Origin: an uncultured Bacteroidota bacterium
GTDB lineage: Bacteria > Bacteroidota > Rhodothermia > Rhodothermales > Salinibacteraceae
NCBI GenBank assembly: GCA_937127285.1
Contig: CAKZLV010000214.1
Coordinates: 1-37,311 of the forward strand
Reading direction: 5' to 3'
Length of the DNA: 37,311 nt
Shown: piece after piece, positions 8,919 to 16,863 of the stretch
Layout: each line of letters opens with the position of its first letter
Numbering within the stretch: position 1 is the stretch's first letter
Position numbers and translations under genes: made by a program
The notes under the pieces: generated by a model
The model's input: the letters and a program-made list of their open reading frames with translations, nothing else
Database searches by the model: none
What the model was told of the DNA's origin: nothing

Positions 8919-10304
8919 ATGGAAACCCTTTCGGTTCGTCGCCTCACGAGCACTCGGATTCCGACCGTCGACGGCGAGTTTACGCTCGCTCTCTATGAAA
9001 ACGATCAGGACGACAAGGACCACCTCGCGCTCCTCTACGGAGATGTCGAAGGAGAGGAGGACGTGCTCGTCCGCGTCCACTCCGAGTGCTTCACCGGAGA
9101 TGTTCTCGGCTCGCTGCGGTGCGACTGCGGGGAGCAGCTCAGTGCCTCCATGCGGCGTATTGCCGAGGAGGGAAGCGGGGTCCTTCTGTACCTTCGCCAG
9201 GAGGGACGCGGCATCGGGCTGCTCAACAAGCTGAAGGCGTACGACCTCCAGGACGAAGGCTACGACACCGTCGAAGCCAACCTGATGCTAGGACACGGCG
9301 CGGATGAGCGCGATTACACCATCGGCGCCCTCATCCTTCAGGATCTCAACATCTCTTCGATCCGCCTTCTCACCAACAACCCCGAAAAGGTTGCCAGCCT
9401 GGAAGACCACGGCGTCGAGGTGGAGGAGCGCGTACCTCTGGAACCGCATCTCAACCGTCACAACACGGAGTATTTGCAGACCAAGGTGGACCGGATGCGG
9501 CATATGCTCGACCTCGGCCCGCTCAACGGCGGAGCGCGCGACAACTCGCATGGAACCGACCTCCACGCGCTGGATCAGCGAGCGAAGGACCACTTTCAGA
9601 AGAACGGACGCCCGTACGTCACCCTCACCTATGCACAGAGCCTCGACGGGTCGATCGCCGCGTCCGACGGGCAACCGCTCCCGATCAGCGGGGCGGAATC
9701 GCTCCAGATGACGCATCGCCTCCGGGCCGCACACGACGGCATCCTGGTGGGGATCGGCACGGTCCTCTCCGACGATCCGCGCCTGACCGTGCGCCAAGCA
9801 GACGGCAGTCATCCGCGTCCCGTCGTTCTCGACACCCGCCTCCGCTTTCCTCCGGATGCACGCCTTCTCACGACCGAGGGTCCGCCGCCCATCATCGCTA
9901 CCAACCAGCAGGCGCCCGGAACCCGGCAGAAAGCGCTGGAGGACAAGGGAGCGACCGTTCTTCGCCTCTCCTGTACGCCGTCGGGGATCTGTCTCGATGC
10001 TCTCCTCGACTGCCTGGGTCAGCACGACATTGGCAGTCTGATGGTGGAAGGCGGATCGGAAGTGATCCGGAGCTTTCTCCGCCACCGCCTGGTGAATCAT
10101 TTGATCATTACCGTGGCCCCGATGTTCGTCGGTGGGAAAACGGCCTTGCAAAACCTATCTGTTGACGGCGGCGACGAAGGGTCGTCGTTTCCACGGCTGC
10201 ACAATATTCAGTACCGGTGGATGGGGCAAGACCTCGTGCTCGAGGGCGATCCGGTCTGGCCCGACGCCGTGCCCGATGACACGGAGGCGCCGTCGGACGC
10301 GTAG
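8919..10304 (+). CDS. GTP cyclohydrolase II fused to RibD-type reductase domain
   Basis: 461 residues, two domains. Residues 1-200 are GTP cyclohydrolase II (RibA): zinc cysteines at 57, 68 and 70 (CFTGDVLGSLRCDCG), the GTP-binding LRQEGRGIGL at about 92-101, GYDTVEAN, ADERDY and RLLTNNPEK. Residues about 230-450 are the RibD C-terminal reductase (RPYVTLTYAQSLDGSIA, AHDGILVGIGTVLSDDPRL, LMVEGGSEVI). The RibD deaminase domain and the RibB domain are absent. Known chemistry: the first domain opens GTP to a diaminopyrimidinone ribosyl phosphate, and the second reduces the ribosyl to ribityl. Without the deaminase the product would keep the 2-amino group. It heads a five-gene run with a PTPS-like protein, so a role outside riboflavin synthesis is likely. 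Confidence 0.9.
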   Translation: METLSVRRLTSTRIPTVDGEFTLALYENDQDDKDHLALLYGDVEGEEDVLVRVHSECFTGDVLGSLRCDCGEQLSASMRRIAEEGSGVLLYLRQEGRGIGLLNKLKAYDLQDEGYDTVEANLMLGHGADERDYTIGALILQDLNISSIRLLTNNPEKVASLEDHGVEVEERVPLEPHLNRHNTEYLQTKVDRMRHMLDLGPLNGGARDNSHGTDLHALDQRAKDHFQKNGRPYVTLTYAQSLDGSIAASDGQPLPISGAESLQMTHRLRAAHDGILVGIGTVLSDDPRLTVRQADGSHPRPVVLDTRLRFPPDARLLTTEGPPPIIATNQQAPGTRQKALEDKGATVLRLSCTPSGICLDALLDCLGQHDIGSLMVEGGSEVIRSFLRHRLVNHLIITVAPMFVGGKTALQNLSVDGGDEGSSFPRLHNIQYRWMGQDLVLEGDPVWPDAVPDDTEAPSDA

Positions 10305-10358
10305 CAGGCACGGTTCTTCTGGTATCCCGCCCCTTCCGTGCACCGACCCCGCCATCGA

Positions 10359-11411
10359 ATGAGCAGCCGGTCTCGGCGCGTCGTTACATTCACGGGTCCC
10401 CACGAGGTCACCGTCGTCGAGGAAGCACTCGATGACCCCGGCCCGCAGGAGGTCCGCGTCCGAACGCAGTTCTCGGCCGTCAGCCCCGGTACCGAAACGC
10501 TTCTCTACCGCAACCAGGCGCCGCCTGGAGCCCTGGACCCGACGATTGACGCGCTCCAGGGAGACGTGCGTTATCCCGTCCGCTACGGCTACGCAGCCGT
10601 CGGTCGGGTGGAGGCCGTGGGCGGAGACGTGCCGCACCAATGGAAAGACCGCCGCGTCTTTGCCTTTCATCCTCATGCCTCTGCGTTCAACGCGTCGCCG
10701 GACACGCTTGTCCCGCTTCCGGATGCGGTGTCGACCCGCGACGCAGTGTTCATTCCCAACCTTGAAACGGCCGTCAACCTGCTCATGGATGGGGGACCGG
10801 GCATCGGAGAACGGGTGGTCGTGTTCGGGCAGGGCGTGGTCGGGCTTCTGGTCACGTCCCTGCTCTCGCGCTATCCTACGTCTCAATGCCTCACCGTCGA
10901 ACCCGACGGCCGGCGACGGGGGCTGTCGCGGACGCGGGGCGCCGATCGTGTCTTCGATGCCGAGGCTCTCGACGAACTCCGAAGCGTGCTCGGCATCTCA
11001 AGGGTCGACGCGGTCGACGCCGCTGGCGGGACGTACGAGGGAGCCGATTTGGTCTACGAACTCACGGGCCGGCCTGATGTCTTGAACGATGCGTTGGCGG
11101 TGACCGGCTTCGACGGCCGCATCGTCGTGGGGTCCTGGTACGGCACCCGGCGGGCTCCCGTCGACCTCGGGGCGCGGTTCCACCGGTCTCGCATCCGCAT
11201 CGTGTCCAGCCAGGTGAGCACCATCGCGCCGGCGCATCGCGGACGATGGTCGAAGGAGAGGCGGATGCAGACGGTCCTCAACCTTCTTCCCTCCGTACAA
11301 CCTAGCGCGCTCATCACCGAGGTCCGCGACGTCGAAGACGCTCCGTCGGTCTACGCCGAACTGGCCGGGGGGGAGGGCGCCCCTCTCCAGCCGGTGTTCG
11401 CCTATTCGTAG
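10359..11411 (+). CDS. Zinc-less MDR-family dehydrogenase (BchC-like)
   Basis: 350 residues of the medium-chain dehydrogenase/reductase superfamily. Seen: an N-terminal GroES-like half (FSAVSPGTETLLY, YPVRYGYAAVGRVEAVG) and a Rossmann half with VVVFGQGVVGLLV and LVYELTGRPDVL. The cysteines of the structural zinc loop are absent, and the SxxSxGTE pattern recalls the BchC-type alcohol dehydrogenases of chlorophyll synthesis and their many uncharacterised relatives. Expected role: NAD(P)-dependent oxidation or reduction of an alcohol on the pathway intermediate. ATG 10359 is preferred over GTG 10338. It starts 55 bases after the ribA-ribD stop, consistent with one operon. Confidence 0.85.
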   Translation: MSSRSRRVVTFTGPHEVTVVEEALDDPGPQEVRVRTQFSAVSPGTETLLYRNQAPPGALDPTIDALQGDVRYPVRYGYAAVGRVEAVGGDVPHQWKDRRVFAFHPHASAFNASPDTLVPLPDAVSTRDAVFIPNLETAVNLLMDGGPGIGERVVVFGQGVVGLLVTSLLSRYPTSQCLTVEPDGRRRGLSRTRGADRVFDAEALDELRSVLGISRVDAVDAAGGTYEGADLVYELTGRPDVLNDALAVTGFDGRIVVGSWYGTRRAPVDLGARFHRSRIRIVSSQVSTIAPAHRGRWSKERRMQTVLNLLPSVQPSALITEVRDVEDAPSVYAELAGGEGAPLQPVFAYS

Positions 11412-11521
11412 CGGCACAGCCGGCGACCGGACGGCCTCTTCGCTGCTTCTGCTCGCCCGAATGATTCACCTTCCCGCGGGACGGCCCGAGAGGGTCCCGC
11501 ATTCACCAACCCCTCCGACCC

Positions 11522-11893
11522 ATGTACGAACTGATGGTGCGCCGCGACTTCGTCGCCCAGCATTTTCTGACCGTTCCCAACTGCGGTCCGGAAAACGAAT
11601 GGCACTCTCACCACTTCGAACTGGAGGTGCTCCTTCAGGGTGCGTCGCTCAACAAGCACGGCTATCTGGTCGACATCGATGAGGTCAAAGAGGCCCTCGA
11701 CGCAATCGTCGATCGATACCAGGATACGACCCTGAACGACCTGCCCGAGTTCGACGGCTTGAATCCGAGCATCGAGCATTTCGCGCGGATTGTTTGCGTC
11801 TCCCTCCAGGATCAGATCTCCACTCAGACGCTGGACGGCCTTCAGGTTAAGATCTGGGAGGATGACGAAGCCTGGGCGTCGTACGCCGTGTAA
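11522..11893 (+). CDS. 6-pyruvoyltetrahydropterin synthase/QueD-like protein with altered catalytic site
   Basis: 123 residues, the size of PTPS/QueD proteins, which rearrange dihydroneopterin triphosphate. Zinc ligands are present: His14 (VAQHF), His28 and His30 (HSHHF). Also present are an LVDIDEVKEAL helix, LNDLPEF, the NPSIEHFA segment (usual NPTxENLA) and a C-terminal IWEDDEAWASY. The usual Cys-x3-His-Gly-His is replaced: the sequence reads CGPENEWHSHH, with Glu24 where the catalytic Cys is expected and Cys21 three residues earlier. That recalls the PTPS-III type, in which Glu replaces Cys and the product changes, but the alignment is by eye. It sits between the dehydrogenase and a glycosyltransferase. 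Confidence 0.85.
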   Translation: MYELMVRRDFVAQHFLTVPNCGPENEWHSHHFELEVLLQGASLNKHGYLVDIDEVKEALDAIVDRYQDTTLNDLPEFDGLNPSIEHFARIVCVSLQDQISTQTLDGLQVKIWEDDEAWASYAV

Positions 11894-11897
11894 CGCC

Positions 11898-11981
11898 CCC
11901 TGTCGTGTGCGCCCTGTCGTGTACGCCCTGTCGTGTACGCCCGCTCCGTAGCATCCGCTACCCAGCCTCCGCTACCCAGCC
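11898..11981 (+). repeat. 14-base tandem repeats, 3 + 2 copies, in the operon spacer
   Basis: Units CCCTGTCGTGTRCG at 11898-11911, 11912-11925 and 11926-11939, followed by two identical units TCCGCTACCCAGCC at 11954-11967 and 11968-11981. They fill most of the spacer between the PTPS-like gene and the glycosyltransferase gene. Pattern suggests replication slippage rather than a binding array. Confidence 0.88.
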
Positions 11982-12021
11982 AGGTACGAACCTCGCTTTC
12001 TTGTGATCGACCGGTTTCCCC

Positions 12022-13158
12022 ATGCGCGTCGGGCTCATCGTGTACGAATCTCTCGAGCAGACCTCCGGCGGCTACCTGTACGACCGGAAACTTGCCCAAC
12101 ACCTTCGCGCAGCCGGCCACGAGGTGGTCGTCTTTCCGCAGCCGGAGCGCCCGTATCCGTGGCGCCTGCTCGACGCCTTCGATCGCCCGTTCTGGCAGCG
12201 ACTGGCGGATGCCGACCTCGACGTTCTTGTGCAAGACGAACTCAATCACGCCTCGCTCGCTCTCGGAAACCGCTGGCTGCGCCGGCACGCCGACTACCCG
12301 GTGGTCGCCATCGTCCATCACCTGCGGGCCTCCGAACCTGGCTCCCGCCTCGCTCGGTGGGCAAGCCGACAGGTGGAAGCGGCCTTCCTGTCGACCGTGG
12401 ATGCCGTGATCCTCAACAGCCGGACGACGCACCGCAACGTACGCGGCCTGTTGAAGAAGCCGAACCAGATCCCGACCGTCGTCGCCCGGCCCAGTGGGCG
12501 CCGGTTCGGCACCCCCCTGACGGCAGACGACGTAGCCGAGCGCGGCCACACCGGCGACCTGCGCATCTTGTTTCTCGGCAACGTCATCCCGCGCAAACGG
12601 CTCCATCTGTTGCTTGCAGGCCTTTCCCGGCTTCCGGCGGACGGCTGGACGCTGGATGTGGCGGGGTCCCTCACCGCTCACGGACGGTACGCCCGGCGAA
12701 TCCGCCGGGACGTGGCCGCTCTCCCCGATCCCACGCGGGTTCGCCTACACGGACGCGTCGACGACACCACCCTACAGTCCCTGCTGCGATCCGCCCACAC
12801 GCTGGCCGTTCCGTCTGCCTACGAAGGCTACGGCATCGTGTATCTCGAGGCGATGGGGCACGGGCTGCCCGTTCTTGCCAGCCCGCACGGCGGCGTCTGC
12901 GAGATCGTGTCCGACGGCGATACCGGCTCGTTCGTCGAGACGGCCGCCGACGTCCACGAAACCCTGCGGCAGTGGATGATGGATCGCGACCGGCTCGTCA
13001 GCATGGGCCAGGCCGCCCTCGAAGCGTACCTCCGCAGTCCGACCTGGCAAGAGACGGGAGATCGCATCACCGCGTTTTTGGAACGCCTCGTCGCAAACGG
13101 GCAGGACGAGAGGGACCGTCGCTCGACCGACGCGTCCGGCGCGCCCGGCTCTGGATAG
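12022..13158 (+). CDS. GT4-family glycosyltransferase
   Basis: 378 residues with the GT-B fold. The N terminus MRVGLIVYESLEQTSGGYLY carries the glycine-rich acceptor loop. The C-terminal half has ILFLGNVIPRKRLHLLL (donor-binding start of domain 2) and the EX7E-type motif in PSAYEGYGIVYLEAMGHGLP. GT4 enzymes are retaining and use nucleotide-sugar donors. Donor and acceptor are unknown; in this setting the acceptor may be the product of the RibA/PTPS-type steps. There is no signal peptide or membrane span, so it is probably cytosolic. The tail after about residue 355 is low-complexity. A 69-base spacer separates it from the methyltransferase. Confidence 0.9.
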   Translation: MRVGLIVYESLEQTSGGYLYDRKLAQHLRAAGHEVVVFPQPERPYPWRLLDAFDRPFWQRLADADLDVLVQDELNHASLALGNRWLRRHADYPVVAIVHHLRASEPGSRLARWASRQVEAAFLSTVDAVILNSRTTHRNVRGLLKKPNQIPTVVARPSGRRFGTPLTADDVAERGHTGDLRILFLGNVIPRKRLHLLLAGLSRLPADGWTLDVAGSLTAHGRYARRIRRDVAALPDPTRVRLHGRVDDTTLQSLLRSAHTLAVPSAYEGYGIVYLEAMGHGLPVLASPHGGVCEIVSDGDTGSFVETAADVHETLRQWMMDRDRLVSMGQAALEAYLRSPTWQETGDRITAFLERLVANGQDERDRRSTDASGAPGSG

Positions 13159-13227
13159 GGCGGCTCGTGGACAGCGGCTTCTCGACCGTAGCTTTTCCGT
13201 ATCTCCGTATCTCACCCCCTGCACTGC

Positions 13228-14172
13228 ATGACCGATTCTTCCTCGACCGTGCTCGAACCCGACGCCTACTCCTACCCGCGCTATCTGACCGCTAAGGAAA
13301 CCGTCGATGACCGCTCCCTTAGCGAGCGGGTGTGGCGGGACTTTCTGTCGGAGCTGGAGGCTCTGGTGGGGTCTCCGGCCCGGATCGTCGAGGTCGGCGC
13401 CGGCACCGGAGCCACCGCCCGCCGAATGGCCGAGGCCCTCCCGGAGTCGGCAACCGACGCCGTCGACTACACGCTCGTGGACGTCGAGGCAGATAACCTG
13501 GCGTCTGCGCGCGATCAGCTGCTGAGGTGGGGAGAGGAGACCGGCTACGACGTCTGGGGCACGGAGGACCGGGTTGTGCTGACCGGCGGGGAGACTGATT
13601 TCTCGTTCACCCTGGTCGAGGCGGATCTCTTCGATTTTGCCGCGACCTACGATGATGCTCCCGCGGATGCCGTTGTGGGACAAGCCGTGTTTGACCTGCT
13701 GGACGTGCCGGCCGCTCTGCAGGAGCTGGCGCCGCTCCTCCAAACCGGGGGGCTCTGGTATCTGCCGATTCACTTCGACGGCGTCACGGCGTTTGAGCCG
13801 ACGGTCGATCCTGAACTCGATGCGCAGATCGAGCGACTCTTCCACGAGAGCATGGTGGACGAGGAGGGAGGCCGAAAGGGAGCGACGGCCGGCCGGCGTC
13901 TCCTCGTCCACCTCCGACGTGCAGGGATGCAACTACTGGGCGCGGGTGCCTCCGACTGGGTTGTTCTCGCAACCGGAGAAGAGTATCCCGGCGACGAAGC
14001 GTACTTCCTTCATCACATTCTCCACTTCGTCGAGTCGGAGCTGCGCGGCCATCCCGATGTCGACGAAGCGGCGTTCGAGGAGTGGCTGCACCGGCGCCGG
14101 CAACAGATCGCGGAGGGAACCCTCATTTACATCGCCCATCAGCTCGACGTCCTCGCCCGAAAGCCGGAATGA
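13228..14172 (+). CDS. Class I SAM-dependent methyltransferase
   Basis: 314 residues. Motif I IVEVGAGTGATARR lies at about residues 53-66, with an acidic residue after beta-2 (YTLVDVEADNL). A distinctive N-terminal segment, YPRYLTAKETVDDRSLSERV, precedes the fold. Substrate cannot be read from the sequence. It is the last gene of the five-gene run, followed by a convergent recombinase gene. Together with the glycosyltransferase it suggests tailoring of a small molecule. Confidence 0.87.
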   Translation: MTDSSSTVLEPDAYSYPRYLTAKETVDDRSLSERVWRDFLSELEALVGSPARIVEVGAGTGATARRMAEALPESATDAVDYTLVDVEADNLASARDQLLRWGEETGYDVWGTEDRVVLTGGETDFSFTLVEADLFDFAATYDDAPADAVVGQAVFDLLDVPAALQELAPLLQTGGLWYLPIHFDGVTAFEPTVDPELDAQIERLFHESMVDEEGGRKGATAGRRLLVHLRRAGMQLLGAGASDWVVLATGEEYPGDEAYFLHHILHFVESELRGHPDVDEAAFEEWLHRRRQQIAEGTLIYIAHQLDVLARKPE

Positions 14173-14302
14173 GGAGCCCCCGAGAGGCACCCATGAACGG
14201 AATGGGGAAAACGGCTGGGAGAGACCCGATACCCGCCGACCGTTCTCGCCCCGGAACGCCGACATCCCCGAACAGGGCCCCGACAATGCTCTCGATAGTG
14301 CC

Positions 14303-14341
14303 CCCTGGATAATTTCCCTGGACAATTTCCCTCGACAATTC
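14303..14341 (+). repeat. 13-base tandem repeat, three copies
   Basis: Units CCCTGGATAATTT (14303-14315), CCCTGGACAATTT (14316-14328) and CCCTCGACAATTC (14329-14341), in the convergent spacer between the methyltransferase and the recombinase. Confidence 0.85.
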
Positions 14342-14384
14342 CCCCCGACCATGCGGGGCAGGACGCAACGTCGTGAGGTGGGTT

Positions 14385-15620
14385 TCAGCCGTCGAAGTCC
14401 GGTGCGTCGTCTACGTAGTAGGAAGACGACTTGCCGGGTTGGGCATGGAGATACGTCTTCGTCGTCTCGATGCTTTCGTGGCCGAGGGTTTCTCGAACCA
14501 GCTCGAGGTCCGCTCCTTTCTGCAGAGCATGCGACGCGTGGGCGTGCCGAAACCAGTGCGGAGACACGTCGGACGTCAGGACGGGGTCGCCGTTCTCGTC
14601 TCGCTTTACCGTTCCGTCCTCTCGCGTCTGCTCCGTCACCTTCACGCCGGCGCGTGTGGCCGCTCGCTTGACGATCCGCCAGATCTGCGTCGGCGACAGC
14701 GGCCCGCCCTTTCGCGAGCGAAAGACCGGATCATCGTCAGCCCCGAAACCGGCGTCTCGCTCCTCCCGGCGCAGGCGTTCCATCAGTCCCCACACCTTGC
14801 TGTACAGGGTCACCGCCCGTGTTTTGTCGCCCTTCCCGAAGAAGGTAACCTGCCCGCCGGGACGCCCGTCCGCGCCCTCCAGGTCCGGGCGCTCCTGCAC
14901 GTCGCGCCACCGTATATCCTGAACGTCGGAGACCCGGCCGCCGGAGGCATAGAAAAGACGGAGGAGGACGTGGTTGCGGAGTGTTTTCTCCTCTCGGAGA
15001 ATCACCCATAGCTCCGATTCGGACAGAATGCGCTCAGCCCGTCGATTGCGGACTCGAGGGGTCGAAATCGCGGCGCCGACGTTGTGCGCGAAGTAGCGAA
15101 GTTCGGTGCCGAAGGTGAAGAGGCTTTTCACCGAGGACAGTTTGCGCTGCTGGGTCGAGGTGGCGTAGTCGCACTCCTCGAGGTGCTTGCGGTAGTCCTG
15201 GAGGTGCCCGAGCGTGACGTACCGAAGTGGGAGGTCCACGAACTCAACGAACTGCTCGATGTCACGGGCATAATCGTCCTGGGTGCTGCTGGACTTTTCA
15301 GCCAGCCAGCGCTGAACGAGCACGCGGTCGGAGTCGACCGAGCACCGGCCGTCGCGCGGGGCGTTGTAGGGAAGCGGCTGCCCGTCGTGGCCCGATCCGG
15401 GGAACGTCGGGGGAGGCAGGCGGTCGTCGGCATCCTGGACGACCGGCATCCGGTTGCGATCGCCAGGCTCATCCGGACCGCCGCCTGCGGACCGGCTCGC
15501 AGCCGCGTCCGTGCTCGGCTCGAGGCCGGGCTCGGCGGATGCACCGGGATCGGGATGTGCGGACGACTCCGAGGACGGCTGAGAGGACGACGAACCGGAA
15601 GAGGGATCCGATGGCGGCAT
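14385..15620 (-). CDS. Tyrosine recombinase, Xer-like, complete catalytic set
   Basis: 411 residues. After a disordered Ser/Pro/Glu-rich N-terminal 100 residues comes a SAM-like core-binding domain (VQRWLAEKSSSTQDDYARDI) and a catalytic domain. The catalytic residues are all present: Arg in SGGRVSDV, Lys in FGKGDKTR, His and Arg in HWFRHAH, His in TLGHESIETT, and Tyr in TKTYLHA. This is the set needed for strand exchange through a 3'-phosphotyrosine. ATG 15620 (MPPSDP) is preferred over 15698. A dif-like site lies 169 bases upstream of the start, an arrangement known for single-recombinase Xer systems such as XerS. It could also be the integrase of a mobile element, but no cargo or attachment repeats are obvious. 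Confidence 0.9.
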   Translation of the reverse strand: MPPSDPSSGSSSSQPSSESSAHPDPGASAEPGLEPSTDAAASRSAGGGPDEPGDRNRMPVVQDADDRLPPPTFPGSGHDGQPLPYNAPRDGRCSVDSDRVLVQRWLAEKSSSTQDDYARDIEQFVEFVDLPLRYVTLGHLQDYRKHLEECDYATSTQQRKLSSVKSLFTFGTELRYFAHNVGAAISTPRVRNRRAERILSESELWVILREEKTLRNHVLLRLFYASGGRVSDVQDIRWRDVQERPDLEGADGRPGGQVTFFGKGDKTRAVTLYSKVWGLMERLRREERDAGFGADDDPVFRSRKGGPLSPTQIWRIVKRAATRAGVKVTEQTREDGTVKRDENGDPVLTSDVSPHWFRHAHASHALQKGADLELVRETLGHESIETTKTYLHAQPGKSSSYYVDDAPDFDG

Positions 15621-15724
15621 GGGAGAAGCGATGCGGTGGAACGGCCGATGAGGCGGCAGGGATTGGAGCCAGGCGTGAGGGCGGCGGAGACTGAACACCT
15701 CCGCGCGGGGTCAGCCACGGAGGC

Positions 15725-15754
15725 GGCGCCTGCTACAGCGGCACCTGCTACAGC
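15725..15754 (+). repeat. 15-base tandem repeat, two copies plus part
   Basis: GGCGCCTGCTACAGC (15725-15739) and GGCACCTGCTACAGC (15740-15754), then a partial GGCACCTG. It lies just before the dif-like site, in the spacer between two recombinase genes. Confidence 0.8.
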
Positions 15755-15788
15755 GGCACCTGAGGGCAGGCGTCAGCGCGCTCTGCGA

Positions 15789-15816
15789 ACGCAAGATAAT
15801 ATCCCTTATCTTTCAT
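15789..15816 (+). other. dif-like recombination site (candidate)
   Basis: Left arm ACGCAAGATAA (15789-15799), 6-base centre TATCCC (15800-15805), right arm TTATCTTTCAT (15806-15816). The inner AGATAA and TTATCT are perfect inverted repeats around the 6-base centre. This is the geometry of bacterial dif sites, whose arms typically end in ATAA and begin with TTAT. It sits between two tyrosine recombinase genes in a 307-base spacer. An alternative reading is a promoter for the downstream minus-strand recombinase, since the AT-rich stretch is in the right place. Confidence 0.55.
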
Positions 15817-15927
15817 TCACGGATGCAACAGTCTAGGCATCGCAGGGCGTCTTGTCAAGGCGCCGGAGGCGGTCCGGATGCCGGTCGGATGCGGGCCGTT
15901 CGTCGCCCCAGCCAGATTCGGCGATGG

Positions 15928-16836
15928 TTATTCGATCGTCGGGACGTCGAGCTCGACGAAGTCCGCGGCGTTTTCCTGCAGGCGTCCCGGGCGGCTCTCC
16001 GCCGGTGCGTAGCGATCGGCCGAGGTCGCACTCTGCAGGCGCGCGTGCACCTGCACCTGCTGCAGCGAGGCGCCCGCTTCCACTGCCAGGCGCAGGCCCG
16101 TGTGCCGCAGCGCCTCCACGTCGACGCCCTCCAGTCCGGCGCGTCGCGCCGTGCGTCGAACCACCTTGTAAATTGCATCGGGCGTCAGGCGGACGCCCCG
16201 GTTTCGGTTGCTGAGCGACCGCCAGAGCGCGCCGCCCTCGATCCCGTACCGATCGCGCACGGCATCGATCGCCTCCACCACGAGGGCTGGAACCTTCACG
16301 TATGCGGCCGACCACGACGCCCCCTCCGGTACGTCCACGACCCAGTGGCGCCCGAGTGGGCGGACGTGTTCGACGTTCATCGCCGCCACCTCGGCGCGCC
16401 GGAGCGCGCCGTACAGGATGGTCAGCACAAGGCCGCGATCGCGAACGCTGCTCTCGCCGGCCTCCGCCGTCGCCTGCAGAAATCGCTCCGTCTCCGATCG
16501 AGAGAGAGTCGACGGGGCGTCCGCGGCCGGCGTCGTAGCGGCAGGCGCAGGCGACGGCGCGTGGCGATAGGCGCGGGCCGGGTTGCGATCCATCGTGCCC
16601 CGGTCGACGAGCCAGTCGTACAGTCGCCGGACGGCCGACAGGCGCCGCCGCACGGTTGCCGCGGCACGGCCGGACCGCTCCATCGCGCGGATGTGGTCTC
16701 CAACGTCGGTCGGGGTCGCGCGGCGGAGGTCGTCGACGTCCCGAAGAAACGCCTTCACGTCTGTTTTATACGCGCGGCGTGTGTGGGGCGATTCAAAGGA
16801 CGCCAGAAAGGCGCGGATCGTCTCCGGCGTATTCAT
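15928..16836 (-). CDS. Tyrosine recombinase-like protein with altered catalytic residues
   Basis: 302 residues, the length of XerC/XerD. The N-terminal core-binding domain (TIRAFLASFESPHTRRAYKTD) and catalytic domain are present. Box I Arg is kept in YGALRRAEV and the nucleophile Tyr in SADRYAP. But the usual HxLRH reads EALRH (first His replaced by Glu), and the box III GH pair aligns with Arg-Leu (VHARLQSATSADRY). Such changes weaken but do not always abolish activity. Start ATG at 16836. The gene ends 308 bases upstream of the other recombinase, same strand. It may be an accessory partner, a recombinase with different chemistry, or a decaying integrase. Confidence 0.85.
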   Translation of the reverse strand: MNTPETIRAFLASFESPHTRRAYKTDVKAFLRDVDDLRRATPTDVGDHIRAMERSGRAAATVRRRLSAVRRLYDWLVDRGTMDRNPARAYRHAPSPAPAATTPAADAPSTLSRSETERFLQATAEAGESSVRDRGLVLTILYGALRRAEVAAMNVEHVRPLGRHWVVDVPEGASWSAAYVKVPALVVEAIDAVRDRYGIEGGALWRSLSNRNRGVRLTPDAIYKVVRRTARRAGLEGVDVEALRHTGLRLAVEAGASLQQVQVHARLQSATSADRYAPAESRPGRLQENAADFVELDVPTIE

Positions 16837-16863
16837 CCTCCGTCGGGCTTGTTCGGTTGGGCA

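Noticed and set aside
11898-11981. CRISPR-like array
   Set aside because: The units are directly adjacent with no spacers, only 14 bases long, and no cas genes are near.
14385-16836. Integrated mobile element bounded by the two recombinases
   Set aside because: No cargo genes, no tRNA target and no flanking direct repeats long enough for att sites were found.
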